From Pelagibacterium luteolum (GTDB taxonomy: Bacteria; Pseudomonadota; Alphaproteobacteria; Rhizobiales; Devosiaceae): 64,000 nt of DNA. The position numbers were made by a program, and so were the translations under genes. Where the stretch lies: NCBI RefSeq assembly GCF_900100665.1, contig NZ_FNCS01000003.1, positions 407,936-471,935 of the forward strand, given 5' to 3'. A model generated the notes under the pieces. It searched no databases, had not been told where the DNA came from, and was given only the letters and a program-made list of their open reading frames with translations. Positions within the stretch are counted from its first letter, which is position 1; each line of letters opens with the position of its first letter. This document shows positions 7,295 through 15,912 of the stretch, piece after piece.

Positions 7295-9043
7295 ATGGCT
7301 AGCATTTCCCCATCGGCAGGACAAAAGCGGCGCTTCTCGCTGCCCCAGGGCCTTCCCCTAAAGATCGGCGTCCTCATCGCTATCGGCCTGCTCATCGCAG
7401 CACCGCTTCTGCGCATTCTGTTCGAGACGCTGGCCCCAAATTCGATCTCGGCCTGGAATGATGTCGTCCTCAGCCCGCTATCGCGTAACCTGCTGTGGAT
7501 TCCGCTCGGCAATACGATGATCCTCGGCCTCGGCGTCGCCACCGGTTGCGTTCTGATCGGCGGGTTCCTCGCATGGCTGGTCGTGATGACCGACATCCCC
7601 TTCCGTCGCACCATCGGCCTGATGGCCACCCTTCCCTTCATGATACCGTCCTTTGCCACGGCACTCGCATGGGGATCGCTGTTCCGCAATGGACGTGTCG
7701 GCGGCCAGACAGGATTTCTCGAAGGCTTGGGCCTTTCTATTCCGGACTGGCTGAGCTGGGGCATGACTCCCACGCTCATTGTCCTCACGGCGCACTACTA
7801 CTCCCTCGCATTCACCGTCATCGCCGCAGCGCTCGCCACCATCAATTCGGATCTTGTCGAAGCTGCCCAGATGACCGGGGCAAAGCGTGGCCGCATCTTT
7901 ATGGGCATCATCCTGCCCGTCGCCCTACCGGCGATCGTCTCTGGCGCGTCCCTCACGTTCGCCGGTGCCGTCTCGAACTTCGCAGCACCCGCCTTGCTCG
8001 GCCTGCCAGTGCGCATGCAGACCATGGCCACGCGCCTCTTCGGAATGATCGAAATCGGCCAGTCCGCACGCGGCTATGTCATCGCTATCCTTTTGATTGC
8101 CGTCTCCGCCCTGTTCCTGTGGTTCGGCAACAAGATCATCTCGGGGCGCCGTTCTTATGCAACGATCACCGGCAAGGGCGGCCGCGCCAAGCGCTTCACC
8201 CTCGGCACGGCCAAATATCCGCTCTTTGCTGCGGCAGCGCTCATCTGTCTTTTGACAACCGTTGTACCGGTCGTCATCCTCATCGCCTCCTCGGTCGCCC
8301 CCAGTTCGTCGGCGCTCTTTTCGAACTGGACGCTGCACTACTGGATCGGCGCCTCCACCCCGACAATCGCCCAGGGTCAGGCCGGCGTCTTCTACAACCC
8401 GTTCATTGTCTCAGCCACGACAACAACCATCAGCCTTGGCCTCGTCGTCGCCGTCACCGGCTCTATCCTCGGCCTTATGATCGCCTTCACGCTGGCTCGT
8501 TACCGCACTGGTTTCCTCTCGGGCACGATCAATCAGCTATCCTTCCTGCCCCTGCTTGTCCCCGGCATTGCCTTCGGCGCCGCCTATATCGCGCTATTCG
8601 GTGCCCCCATGGGCCCCTTCCCGGCGCTCTATGGCACCTTCGCGCTGCTGGTGATCGCCGGCACGGCCTACCTGGTGCCCTTCGCAGTTCAGACCGGTCG
8701 CGCCGTGATCCAACAGGTATCTGGTGATCTCGATGAAAGCGCTCGCCTCACCGGTGCAGGATTTTTCCGCCGCATGACTGCAATCACGGTCCCACTGGCC
8801 AGTCGCGGGATCGCGGCCGGTGCGCTCATCATCTTCGTGAAAATCGTGCGAGACCTTTCACTCGTCGTGCTGCTTTTCACACCCACGACCCCGGTCCTCT
8901 CCGTGCTCGCCTACCGCTACGCCTCGGAAGGTTTCACCCAGTTCGCCAACGCGATCACCGTCGTCATTCTCGTCATTTCCATCGCAGCGACCCTGCTGGC
9001 CAACCGCCTGCAGACCAAGTCCCAGCCCTGGCTCAAAAACTAG
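7295..9043 (+). CDS. ABC importer permease, two transmembrane domains fused
   Basis: A 582-residue inner-membrane protein with two tandem binding-protein-dependent transport domains, about residues 60-270 and 340-575, as in FbpB/AfuB-type iron and hexose-phosphate systems. Each half carries the EAA loop that docks on the ATPase: VEAAQMTGAKRGRIFMGIILP near residue 188 and DESARLTGAGFFRRMTAITVP near residue 480. The double-length form means a single gene supplies both halves of the channel. The ATPase gene follows 7 bases after the stop. Length and topology are normal for the family. Confidence 0.92.
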   Translation: MASISPSAGQKRRFSLPQGLPLKIGVLIAIGLLIAAPLLRILFETLAPNSISAWNDVVLSPLSRNLLWIPLGNTMILGLGVATGCVLIGGFLAWLVVMTDIPFRRTIGLMATLPFMIPSFATALAWGSLFRNGRVGGQTGFLEGLGLSIPDWLSWGMTPTLIVLTAHYYSLAFTVIAAALATINSDLVEAAQMTGAKRGRIFMGIILPVALPAIVSGASLTFAGAVSNFAAPALLGLPVRMQTMATRLFGMIEIGQSARGYVIAILLIAVSALFLWFGNKIISGRRSYATITGKGGRAKRFTLGTAKYPLFAAAALICLLTTVVPVVILIASSVAPSSSALFSNWTLHYWIGASTPTIAQGQAGVFYNPFIVSATTTTISLGLVVAVTGSILGLMIAFTLARYRTGFLSGTINQLSFLPLLVPGIAFGAAYIALFGAPMGPFPALYGTFALLVIAGTAYLVPFAVQTGRAVIQQVSGDLDESARLTGAGFFRRMTAITVPLASRGIAAGALIIFVKIVRDLSLVVLLFTPTTPVLSVLAYRYASEGFTQFANAITVVILVISIAATLLANRLQTKSQPWLKN

Positions 9044-9050
9044 GCCACCC

Positions 9051-10112
9051 ATGATCACCATATCCAATCTCACGAAATCCTTCGGCACGTTTGACGCAGT
9101 CAAATCGGTTGATATCGAGGTCCCGCAAGGTGCATTCCTTGTCCTCGTGGGCCCGTCTGGCTGCGGCAAATCGACGATGCTACGCATGCTCGCCGGGCTC
9201 GAAACACCAACCGCCGGGACGATCTCCTTTGCGGGAAACACTGTGTCGGACGGCGATCGCGGCTGGACCATCGAGCCTGCCGAACGCAACACCGGGCTGG
9301 TGTTCCAATCTTACGCCCTGTGGCCACACATGACGGTCTCTGGCAATGTCGAGTGGCCGCTCAAGGTCGGCAAGATGCCAGCAGCCGAACGCAAGACCCG
9401 CGTTGCCGAAGTTCTGAAACTCCTCGGCATCGAGAAACTCGCCGCCCGATATCCCAACGAGATTTCCGGCGGCCAACAGCAGCGCGTCGCCATCGCCCGG
9501 ATGATCGCACCTCGTCCCGGTATACTGTTGTTCGACGAACCCCTCTCAAACCTCGATGCCAAGCTCCGGGTCGAGATGAGAACGGAGCTCCTCCGGGTTC
9601 ACCGCGCCACCGGCGCGACCTCAATCTACGTCACACACGATCAGGTCGAAGCGATGACCATGGCGAGCCATGTCGCCGTCCTCAAAGACGGTGAAGTCGA
9701 ACAGTTTGGTACGCCCCAAGATTTGGTGGCCGAACCCCGCACAGCGTTCGTGGCCACGTTTGTCGGCACCCCACCCGCCAACCTCATCCCGGTCGCGCCA
9801 CAGGGCGTTGCCACGACGTTTGATGGCAATGTTCTGCCTATAAACCTTAACCTGTCTGGTCCGGCCCAAGCCATGTATCGCCCCGAAACCCTTGGCGTCT
9901 CGGCTGAACCGACGCCCAAAAGCCTCGCGCTCGAATTTGCCGAAGCCAGCCCGGTCGCCGGCCGCATCATGATTACCGGCACAAAAGGCGATATGCGTCT
10001 GACAGCGGTGGTCGACTCGGCGCCCAAATTTACGCCCGGTGACACTGTCCATTTCACGGTCCCCGAAACGCCCGACGCGCTGTTTGCCCCCAACGGGGAG
10101 CGCATGCCATGA
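9051..10112 (+). CDS. ABC importer ATP-binding protein (FbpC/PotA type)
   Basis: A 353-residue ATPase. Walker A is GPSGCGKST (residues ~34-42), the signature is ISGGQQQRVAIARM (~138), Walker B is ILLFDEPLSNLDAKLR (~158), and the switch histidine is in YVTHDQVEAMTM. The ~110-residue C-terminal extension is a TOBE-like regulatory domain, normal for the FbpC/MalK group. It couples ATP hydrolysis to import through the fused permease encoded just upstream. The stop overlaps the next start by four bases (ATGA), so the phosphatase downstream is translationally coupled. Confidence 0.94.
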   Translation: MITISNLTKSFGTFDAVKSVDIEVPQGAFLVLVGPSGCGKSTMLRMLAGLETPTAGTISFAGNTVSDGDRGWTIEPAERNTGLVFQSYALWPHMTVSGNVEWPLKVGKMPAAERKTRVAEVLKLLGIEKLAARYPNEISGGQQQRVAIARMIAPRPGILLFDEPLSNLDAKLRVEMRTELLRVHRATGATSIYVTHDQVEAMTMASHVAVLKDGEVEQFGTPQDLVAEPRTAFVATFVGTPPANLIPVAPQGVATTFDGNVLPINLNLSGPAQAMYRPETLGVSAEPTPKSLALEFAEASPVAGRIMITGTKGDMRLTAVVDSAPKFTPGDTVHFTVPETPDALFAPNGERMP

Positions 10113-10714
10113 AACGTCTGATGATTGTCCGCCATGGCGAGTCCGAATGGAACGCGAGCCGCCTCTTGCAGGGCCAGGCCGATATCAATCTTTCGCCCAA
10201 GGGCCGCGCGCAAGCCGAGGCCCTGCGCCCTGTGGTCGAGGGACTGACGCCCGACCACGTCATCTGTTCGGACCTTAAGCGCGCTCACGACACCGCGCTG
10301 CTGCTCGGCATCGACGCGCCCAATCCAAACGCTGATCTGCGTGAAATTAATGTCGGGGACTGGACGGGACGCTCTATCGCCGATATCCGCGCCCAGACCC
10401 CTGACGACTATCAGGGCTGGCGAGCCGGTACCCACACACCGCCCGGCGGAGAAGCCTGGTGCGATTTCGTTGATCGCACGACACGTTGCGTCACCAGCGC
10501 TCTAGCCGACAGCGAACGTCTGCTCGTCGTCTGCCATGGCGGGGTCATCCGGGCGCTTCTCGAACGCCTGATCGACCTGCCGCCCAGACGGATCATTCCG
10601 GTCGGCCCGGCGAGCCTCACGATCCTCGCCGAGCGCCCCGCAGGATCGACCAATATGCGGCTGGAGCTTTTCAACTTCTCCCCGCTCGGTCCCATACTCG
10701 ACGCACCAGACTGA
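10109..10714 (+). CDS. Histidine phosphatase (phosphoglycerate mutase-like)
   Basis: A 201-residue branch-1 histidine phosphatase. The catalytic RHGESEWN box is at residues 8-15, the second arginine in SDLKRAHDTALLL, the glutamate region in LREINVGDWTGRS and the second histidine in LLVVCHGGVIRALLERL. The family removes phosphate from small metabolites (sugar phosphates, phosphoglycerates, alpha-ribazole phosphate); a few are mutases. The ATGA overlap with the ATPase gene ties it to the importer, suggesting dephosphorylation of the imported compound. It is the last gene of the operon and meets the crotonase gene head-on 4 bases later, with no visible terminator between them. Confidence 0.88.
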   Translation: MKRLMIVRHGESEWNASRLLQGQADINLSPKGRAQAEALRPVVEGLTPDHVICSDLKRAHDTALLLGIDAPNPNADLREINVGDWTGRSIADIRAQTPDDYQGWRAGTHTPPGGEAWCDFVDRTTRCVTSALADSERLLVVCHGGVIRALLERLIDLPPRRIIPVGPASLTILAERPAGSTNMRLELFNFSPLGPILDAPD

Positions 10715-10718
10715 TGCC

Positions 10719-11519
10719 TTATCCGAAGTTGGGCTTGCGCTTCTCCAAAAACGCCTTGAGCCCTTCTTCGGCATCCGGCCCCGTCTGGCTCAACGCCGCG
10801 GCAAGGCTTTCCGCATAAAGACCGGCCTCTGGCGACATCGTCCCGATCCGGGCAATCGCCTGCATGATGAACTGGTTGATCGTCGGCGAATTCTCGGCAA
10901 TCCGACCCGCCAATTCGAACGCTGTTTCAAGCGCCTTGCCTTCGGGCACAGCATAGTGCGCCAGCCCCAGACGCTCGCCGTCGGTACCCGAATAGGTTCG
11001 CCCCGTCAGCATCATTTCGGTTAGCCGATCCGCTCCGATCAGCTTGGCAATCCTCACCGATCCACCGCCGCCGACAAAGATGCCCCGCAGCCCCTCAGGC
11101 ATCCGAAACTTTACGCTCTCCTCGGCCACCCGCACATGGCAGGCGGCGGCAAATTCCAGCCCCCCGCCCATCACCGCGCCATTCATCGCAGCCACTACCG
11201 GCACGCGGCTGAACTGGACGAGTTCCATCACCCGATGCCAATTGCGCGAATGGGCCATTACCTCGAGCGGCTGGCGGTGCACCTGTTCGGACAGATCGAG
11301 TCCCGATGAGAAATGCCCACCCGCCCCGCTGATCACCACCACACGCACGTCGGTCGGTATGTTCAAAAAAAACGCATCGAGCGCTGCAATCACCGCATCA
11401 TTGAGCGCATTGCGCTTGGCCGGACGGTCCAGCATGAGATGCGCGATCGCGCCCTTTTGCTCGATCTTCAGGACTGCATCGTCCATGCCCATATCCTTCA
11501 TGTGTCCATGATCGCTCAT
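10719..11519 (-). CDS. Enoyl-CoA hydratase/isomerase (crotonase family)
   Basis: A 266-residue crotonase. The acyl-CoA site GGHFSSGLDLSEQ and the oxyanion-hole segment NGAVMGGGLEFAAACHVRVA are both present, as is the PEGLRGIFVGGGGSVRIAKLIG helix. The ATG at 11519 overlaps the thioesterase stop (ATGA), which excludes the longer upstream frame. In the operon it would hydrate the cinnamoyl-type CoA double bond. Hydratase/lyases of the Ech kind also act on feruloyl-CoA, but the linked dehydrogenase and thiolase genes favour a simple hydratase here. The encoded specificity is not proven. Confidence 0.88.
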   Translation of the reverse strand: MSDHGHMKDMGMDDAVLKIEQKGAIAHLMLDRPAKRNALNDAVIAALDAFFLNIPTDVRVVVISGAGGHFSSGLDLSEQVHRQPLEVMAHSRNWHRVMELVQFSRVPVVAAMNGAVMGGGLEFAAACHVRVAEESVKFRMPEGLRGIFVGGGGSVRIAKLIGADRLTEMMLTGRTYSGTDGERLGLAHYAVPEGKALETAFELAGRIAENSPTINQFIMQAIARIGTMSPEAGLYAESLAAALSQTGPDAEEGLKAFLEKRKPNFG

Positions 11520-11938
11520 GCGCCCAGCACCGAACGAACGTCGTCTGGCATCGGCAACGGCTTGATCGCCCCCTCTACTTCGGGATCGCGCCCCACCCAC
11601 ACCCGCTTTTCGTGCGCCTCGATCGCCTTCTCACCACCGTTGAAGACGGTATGCCGAACGCCAAAGCTCGTCCGTCCGAGTTCGACAATCTCTGAGCAGA
11701 TCTCAATTTCGTCGCCAAACCGCGAAGGCTTGAAAAACTGCGCACCGGTGTCGACCATCGGGATGCCCAATATTCCATGCTTTTCGATCCACAACCGCTT
11801 GTGCATCTGAAAAGCCTTCGAGAGCAGCGCCGCCGTCGCATTGTCGAAGAAACGGAAGTAATTGGGATAGTAAACGATCCCCGCTGGGTCGCAGTCGCCG
11901 AACTGAACCTCGACCCTGGTCACATTTGAAAACACCAT
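11516..11938 (-). CDS. Acyl-CoA thioesterase, 4-hydroxybenzoyl-CoA thioesterase type
   Basis: A 140-residue single hotdog-fold protein. The segment VQFGDCDPAGIVYYPNYFRFFD carries the 4HBT signature with the catalytic aspartate of D-P-A-G-I-V-Y-Y-P-N, and the length is typical (135-150). The family hydrolyses aroyl- or short acyl-CoA; 4-hydroxybenzoyl-CoA thioesterase is the closest well-known relative by motif. It is 6 bases after the SDR gene and overlaps the crotonase by four bases. In this operon it would release hydroxybenzoate or vanillate from the CoA product of the thiolase. Confidence 0.85.
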   Translation of the reverse strand: MVFSNVTRVEVQFGDCDPAGIVYYPNYFRFFDNATAALLSKAFQMHKRLWIEKHGILGIPMVDTGAQFFKPSRFGDEIEICSEIVELGRTSFGVRHTVFNGGEKAIEAHEKRVWVGRDPEVEGAIKPLPMPDDVRSVLGA

Positions 11939-11944
11939 GCTCTC

Positions 11945-12706
11945 CTATTTGGGCTGCATGCGCAGCGCGCCATCGAGGCGTACCACCTCGCCATTGAGGT
12001 AATCATTGGCGATCATCGCCAGCACCATTTGCGCGAACTCCTCCGGCCGCCCCAACCGCGCCGGATGGGGAATCGCGGCCCCAAGGCTCGCCTGCACTTC
12101 CTCCGGCAACCCTTCGAGCAAAGGCGTCGAAAACAGCCCCGGCGCAATCGCCAGTACCCGCACGCCAAACCGGGCAAATTCCCGCGCCGCCGGCAGCGTC
12201 AGCGAAACGATGCCGCCCTTGGAGGCGGCATATGCCGCCTGCCCGATCTGGCCCTCGAACGCCGCGACCGACGCTGTCGAGATGATCACGCCCCGCTGAC
12301 CATCTGCTCCGGGCTCCACCCCCTGCATCCTGTCCGCGACCAGCCGCATCATGTTAAAACTGCCAACGAGATTGACGCTGATCACCTTCTCGAACGCATC
12401 GAGCGCCATCGGCCCCTCGCGCCCCACGATCCGTCCCGCCGTCCCGATCCCGGCACAATTGACGAGCACGTACGGTACGCCAAGAGCGTCCACTGCAGCA
12501 GCCACCGCTCGCTCGGCGCCTTTTGCGTCGGCCACGTCGCAGGCAAAAAACGCGCCTCCGATTTCCTCTGCGACGCCTTCGCCCTTGCCGGCATCCCGGT
12601 CCAACACCGCCACCCGAGCGCCGGACTTGGCCAAAGCCCGTGCCGTCGCCGCCCCGAGCCCGGATGCCGCCCCGGTCACGATCGCCGTCTTGCCATCTAT
12701 GTCCAT
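11945..12706 (-). CDS. SDR-family 3-hydroxyacyl-CoA dehydrogenase
   Basis: A 253-residue short-chain dehydrogenase. The cofactor loop is TGAASGLGAATA, then NCAG in VLVNCAGIGTAGR; the catalytic serine is in IISTASVAA and the pair Y-x-x-x-K in AAYAASKGGIVSL. An acidic residue after beta-2 (VLDRDAG) indicates NAD+. It resembles the type-2 3-hydroxyacyl-CoA dehydrogenases (HSD10-like). The start at 12706 overlaps the thiolase stop by ATGA; the longer frame to 12763 lies inside the thiolase gene. In the operon it would oxidise the hydrated cinnamoyl-CoA to a beta-keto thioester. Confidence 0.88.
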   Translation of the reverse strand: MDIDGKTAIVTGAASGLGAATARALAKSGARVAVLDRDAGKGEGVAEEIGGAFFACDVADAKGAERAVAAAVDALGVPYVLVNCAGIGTAGRIVGREGPMALDAFEKVISVNLVGSFNMMRLVADRMQGVEPGADGQRGVIISTASVAAFEGQIGQAAYAASKGGIVSLTLPAAREFARFGVRVLAIAPGLFSTPLLEGLPEEVQASLGAAIPHPARLGRPEEFAQMVLAMIANDYLNGEVVRLDGALRMQPK

Positions 12707-13953
12707 CAGAACGCCTCCACGTTCTCGATCAGGAGGGCAATCCCTTGCCCCCCACCGATACACGCCGATGCAATCCCAAACCGCTCGCCCGACCGCACCA
12801 GTTCATTGGCCAGCGTCAGTGCCAAACGGATACCCGTCGCACCCAGCGGGTGCCCGATGGCAATCGCCCCGCCATTCACGTTGAGCCTGTCTTCATCGAG
12901 CCCCAGTTCATCCACGCACGCCAGAATCTGCGCCCCGAACGCCTCGTTGATCTCAATGCGCCCAATCTGGTCCAACCTCATGCCCGACGCCTCCAGCACG
13001 GCCCGGATCGCCGGCGCAGGCCCGATCCCCATGATCTGAGGCGGAACACCCACCGCCGCAGAGGCAATTATCCGCACCTTCGGCGTTAGCCCATTGGCCT
13101 TGGCATAGGCTGACGACCCGACCAGGACCGCGCCGGCACCGTCGACGATTGCCGAGGAATTGCCCCCCGTCTGAACACCCCCAAACGCCGGCTTCAATTT
13201 GGCCAGAACCTCATAAGCCGAGGGCCGAATATGGCTATCCACATCAACGCTCTCGACCCCACGCGGCAGCCTGATCCCCCGCCCCTCGACGCGCTCGGCT
13301 TCGAATGTCTCCGTCACCACAGGCACGATCTCTTCAGCGAGCCGTCCTGCGTCCCGCGCCGCAATGGCCCGCTCAAAACTGCGCGCCGCGAAGCGGTCCA
13401 CCCGTTCGCGATCGATGCCATACTGCTTGGCAAGGTTTTCCGCAGTGTCACCCATATTGACGCAACCGGCCGGATCGTAGAGCGCTTCCCAAAGGAAGTC
13501 CTTGAACTCCACCCGGCCCATCGCAAACCCGTTTCGATGCGTATAGGCGGCAATGGGATTGCGGCTCATCGATTCCGCGCCAGCCCCGAGCGCCAGCGAA
13601 ACGCGCCCCAGCGACACAGCATCCGCCGCCTGGGCGATCACCTCTAGGCCCGTGCCGCAAATCCGCTGCACAAGATGCGCCGGCGCCTCGATCGGCGCCC
13701 CCGCATAAAGCCCGATATGGCGCGGCGTCATATAGGCGTCGAAAGAGGCCTGCGCCATCGACCCGGCAATCGTCGTCTCGATATCGCTGGGCTTGATCCC
13801 CACACGCGCGATCGCCGCTCGCGCCGCCTTGATCCCCAGGTCGATGGGCGAAATTTCTGCCAGCGCCCCGCGATAATCGACAAACGGGGTTCGCGCGCCG
13901 CCCAGCAACCACGCATCGTCAAATGTCAGCCGCAATCCCTTGGCCATTCTCAT
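12706..13953 (-). CDS. Thiolase (acetyl-CoA acyltransferase)
   Basis: A 415-residue thiolase-family protein. The nucleophile cysteine is in VQRICGTGLEVIAQA, the mid-protein NGGAIAIGHPLGATG motif holds the activating histidine, and the end carries ASACIGGGQGIALLIENV with the second catalytic cysteine. The start ATG follows AAAGGAC and overlaps the ligase stop by ATGA. A degradative thiolase would split the beta-keto phenylpropanoyl-CoA with free CoA, giving acetyl-CoA and an aroyl-CoA. All three catalytic motifs are intact. Confidence 0.92.
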   Translation of the reverse strand: MRMAKGLRLTFDDAWLLGGARTPFVDYRGALAEISPIDLGIKAARAAIARVGIKPSDIETTIAGSMAQASFDAYMTPRHIGLYAGAPIEAPAHLVQRICGTGLEVIAQAADAVSLGRVSLALGAGAESMSRNPIAAYTHRNGFAMGRVEFKDFLWEALYDPAGCVNMGDTAENLAKQYGIDRERVDRFAARSFERAIAARDAGRLAEEIVPVVTETFEAERVEGRGIRLPRGVESVDVDSHIRPSAYEVLAKLKPAFGGVQTGGNSSAIVDGAGAVLVGSSAYAKANGLTPKVRIIASAAVGVPPQIMGIGPAPAIRAVLEASGMRLDQIGRIEINEAFGAQILACVDELGLDEDRLNVNGGAIAIGHPLGATGIRLALTLANELVRSGERFGIASACIGGGQGIALLIENVEAF

Positions 13954-15815
13954 GTCCTTTCGCGCGGAAGGTCGAGCACACCTTCGCCTGGCTCGTCTTT
14001 ATAAAGGCGCTCGACCAGTTCGGCCCGGGCGGCCAGAACGGCGCGCTGATTGATCGACCCCTTGTCGGTCACCTCGCCCTTGTCGATATCGGGCGGCGTC
14101 GTCAAGACTATGGCCCGCGCCACATGGCTGGAACTTCCCGTTGCCGATCTGGCCAGCGCCGAAAGACTTTCGGAGAATTTTTGGGCAACCGACGGCTGGG
14201 CGATAATTTCTTCAGCATCGCGCCCCGGAGGCAATCCGGCATGGCGCGCGCACGCTTCCATATCTGGGAAAATTAAAGCCCCGAGATGATTGCGGTCTGC
14301 GCCGGTCAACACAACATCCCGGATTAGCGGCGCACATGCCGAGATCACCGATTTGCGCACGGCAGCAAAATTGACCCACGTCCCAGTCGAGAGCTTGAAG
14401 TCTTCGCTCACACGACCATCGAACACGAAGCCCTTTGACAGATCGTCTGCATCGACAGGCTTGATGGCGTCCCCGATTTTGTAAAACCCCTCCTCGTCGA
14501 ACGCTTCGGCAGTCTTTTGATCATCGCGCCAATAGCCCGGCGTCACGTTCGGCCCTTTCAGCCGCAACTCGGTCTTGTCGCCATCGGGCACGAGCTTGAT
14601 GGTCATCCCCGCCGCCGGAAGCCCGATATGCCCCGCCTCGGTCACCGGCCATGTCGTCGTGAAAGCAAAGGGCGCCGTCTCGGTCGAACCATAGCCGGTG
14701 ATGATCATCACCCGCTGCCCCAATTCAGTCTGCGCCGCCCGGTCCAGTCCGTCGAACACATGCTGCGACAGGCTCGCACCGGCATACTGCACCAGCTTTG
14801 CCTTCGCGAAAAAATTGCGTCGCACCACCGGGTCCTCATCGAACGCCGCGACAAGAAACTCATACGCCTTGGGCACATTGGTGTGCAGCGTCGGCTGCAC
14901 TTCGCGCAGATTGCGTAAGCTCAGCCCAATTCGAGCCGGCGTCGGCTGACCATCGTCGATATAGAAGCTGCCACCATTGTAGAACGCGATGCCAGTATTG
15001 TGGCTCCCGCCCGCCACATGGTTCCAGGGCATCCAATCGAGCAACACCGGCGGCTCATCGCGCAGGAACGCCAGCGCTGTTCGAATCATCTCCTGATTGC
15101 ACACCATCATGCGGTTGGTGGTGATTACCCCTTTGGGCATGCCGGTCGAGCCTGATGTAAATAGCACCTTGGCAATCGTATCGAGCGCGATCGCCTCGTG
15201 TGCCTTTGCCACAGCGTCCGTAACCGCTGTTGCAGCCAGAGCATCAAACGAAAGCGTATTACGCCGCCCCGTCGGATTGGCTTTGACCACGAGCGGAACA
15301 TCTTCGCCAAATGCGGCCTCAACGGCTCGGCCAAACTTCGCGCCGTCCGACACATAGACCATGCCAGGCGTCAAAAGCCCGGCGATATGCTTGAGCTTTC
15401 CAAAATCGCTCGAAATCAGTGAATAGGCGGGCGAAATCGGTGCGTACGGAATACCAACCCACATCGCTGCCAACCCAAGCAGCAGATGCTCGATCTCGTT
15501 GCCCGACAGGATCACCAATGGCCGCTCCGCGGACAACCCGGCGTCGAGCAACCCTTGCGCCAACGGCGGAAGAGCGGCAATAACCTCGGCATAGCTCAAG
15601 CGACGCCACGCGCCATCCGGACCATGCCGATCGGCCACCATCAGTGCATCTGGCGTCTTTTCTGCCCAACCTTCAATCGCATCGCCGATCGACCGTGGAT
15701 ACGCCCCTAGCGCTTCCACGGAACGAACCACGTGCGCGCCATCCCCACGGGCCTCCGCACGAACGACCATACGCCCCATCTGCACCGGGCGTACATGCGC
15801 ATACTGATCGTCCAT
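13950..15815 (-). CDS. Feruloyl-CoA synthetase-like acyl-CoA ligase
   Basis: A 621-residue adenylate-forming ligase. The P-loop is LFTSGSTGMPKGV (~residues 205-217), the acyl-adenylate motifs are GYGSTETAP and, later, the hinge after LRLKGPNVTPGYW, and the C-terminal region is FDGRVSEDFKLSTGTWV, the form typical of the feruloyl-CoA synthase group rather than the usual ...TGDLG ligases. It activates phenylpropenoic acids such as ferulate or p-coumarate with ATP and CoA. A GTG at 15821 is overlapped by the GGGAGG ribosome site, so the ATG at 15815 is the start. It is the first gene of a five-gene coupled operon and sits behind the dyad at 15834-15853. Confidence 0.85.
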   Translation of the reverse strand: MDDQYAHVRPVQMGRMVVRAEARGDGAHVVRSVEALGAYPRSIGDAIEGWAEKTPDALMVADRHGPDGAWRRLSYAEVIAALPPLAQGLLDAGLSAERPLVILSGNEIEHLLLGLAAMWVGIPYAPISPAYSLISSDFGKLKHIAGLLTPGMVYVSDGAKFGRAVEAAFGEDVPLVVKANPTGRRNTLSFDALAATAVTDAVAKAHEAIALDTIAKVLFTSGSTGMPKGVITTNRMMVCNQEMIRTALAFLRDEPPVLLDWMPWNHVAGGSHNTGIAFYNGGSFYIDDGQPTPARIGLSLRNLREVQPTLHTNVPKAYEFLVAAFDEDPVVRRNFFAKAKLVQYAGASLSQHVFDGLDRAAQTELGQRVMIITGYGSTETAPFAFTTTWPVTEAGHIGLPAAGMTIKLVPDGDKTELRLKGPNVTPGYWRDDQKTAEAFDEEGFYKIGDAIKPVDADDLSKGFVFDGRVSEDFKLSTGTWVNFAAVRKSVISACAPLIRDVVLTGADRNHLGALIFPDMEACARHAGLPPGRDAEEIIAQPSVAQKFSESLSALARSATGSSSHVARAIVLTTPPDIDKGEVTDKGSINQRAVLAARAELVERLYKDEPGEGVLDLPRERT

Positions 15816-15833
15816 TCCCACCTCCCTGGCTAT

Positions 15834-15853
15834 TTATGTTATATTACATAACA
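15834..15853. promoter_or_regulatory. A/T-rich dyad upstream of the phenylpropanoid operon
   Basis: TTATGT and ACATAA flank TATATT as a perfect 6-bp inverted repeat (15834-15851), and TGTTAT/ATAACA flank ATTAC (15837-15853) as a second, offset dyad. The site is 19 bases upstream of the ligase start. MarR-type regulators of cinnamate genes bind A/T-rich dyads of this kind; no such regulator gene is in the window. Confidence 0.5.
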
Positions 15854-15912
15854 AAATGAGGTTCAAGGCGCTCCCATTGCGTTTGAATGCTCGTTGTTAG
15901 AGCTGAATCTGC

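Noticed and set aside
10719..11519. Naming the crotonase a feruloyl-CoA hydratase/lyase (ech)
   Set aside because: The operon also encodes dehydrogenase and thiolase, which a hydratase/lyase pathway would not need, and I see no decisive lyase motif.
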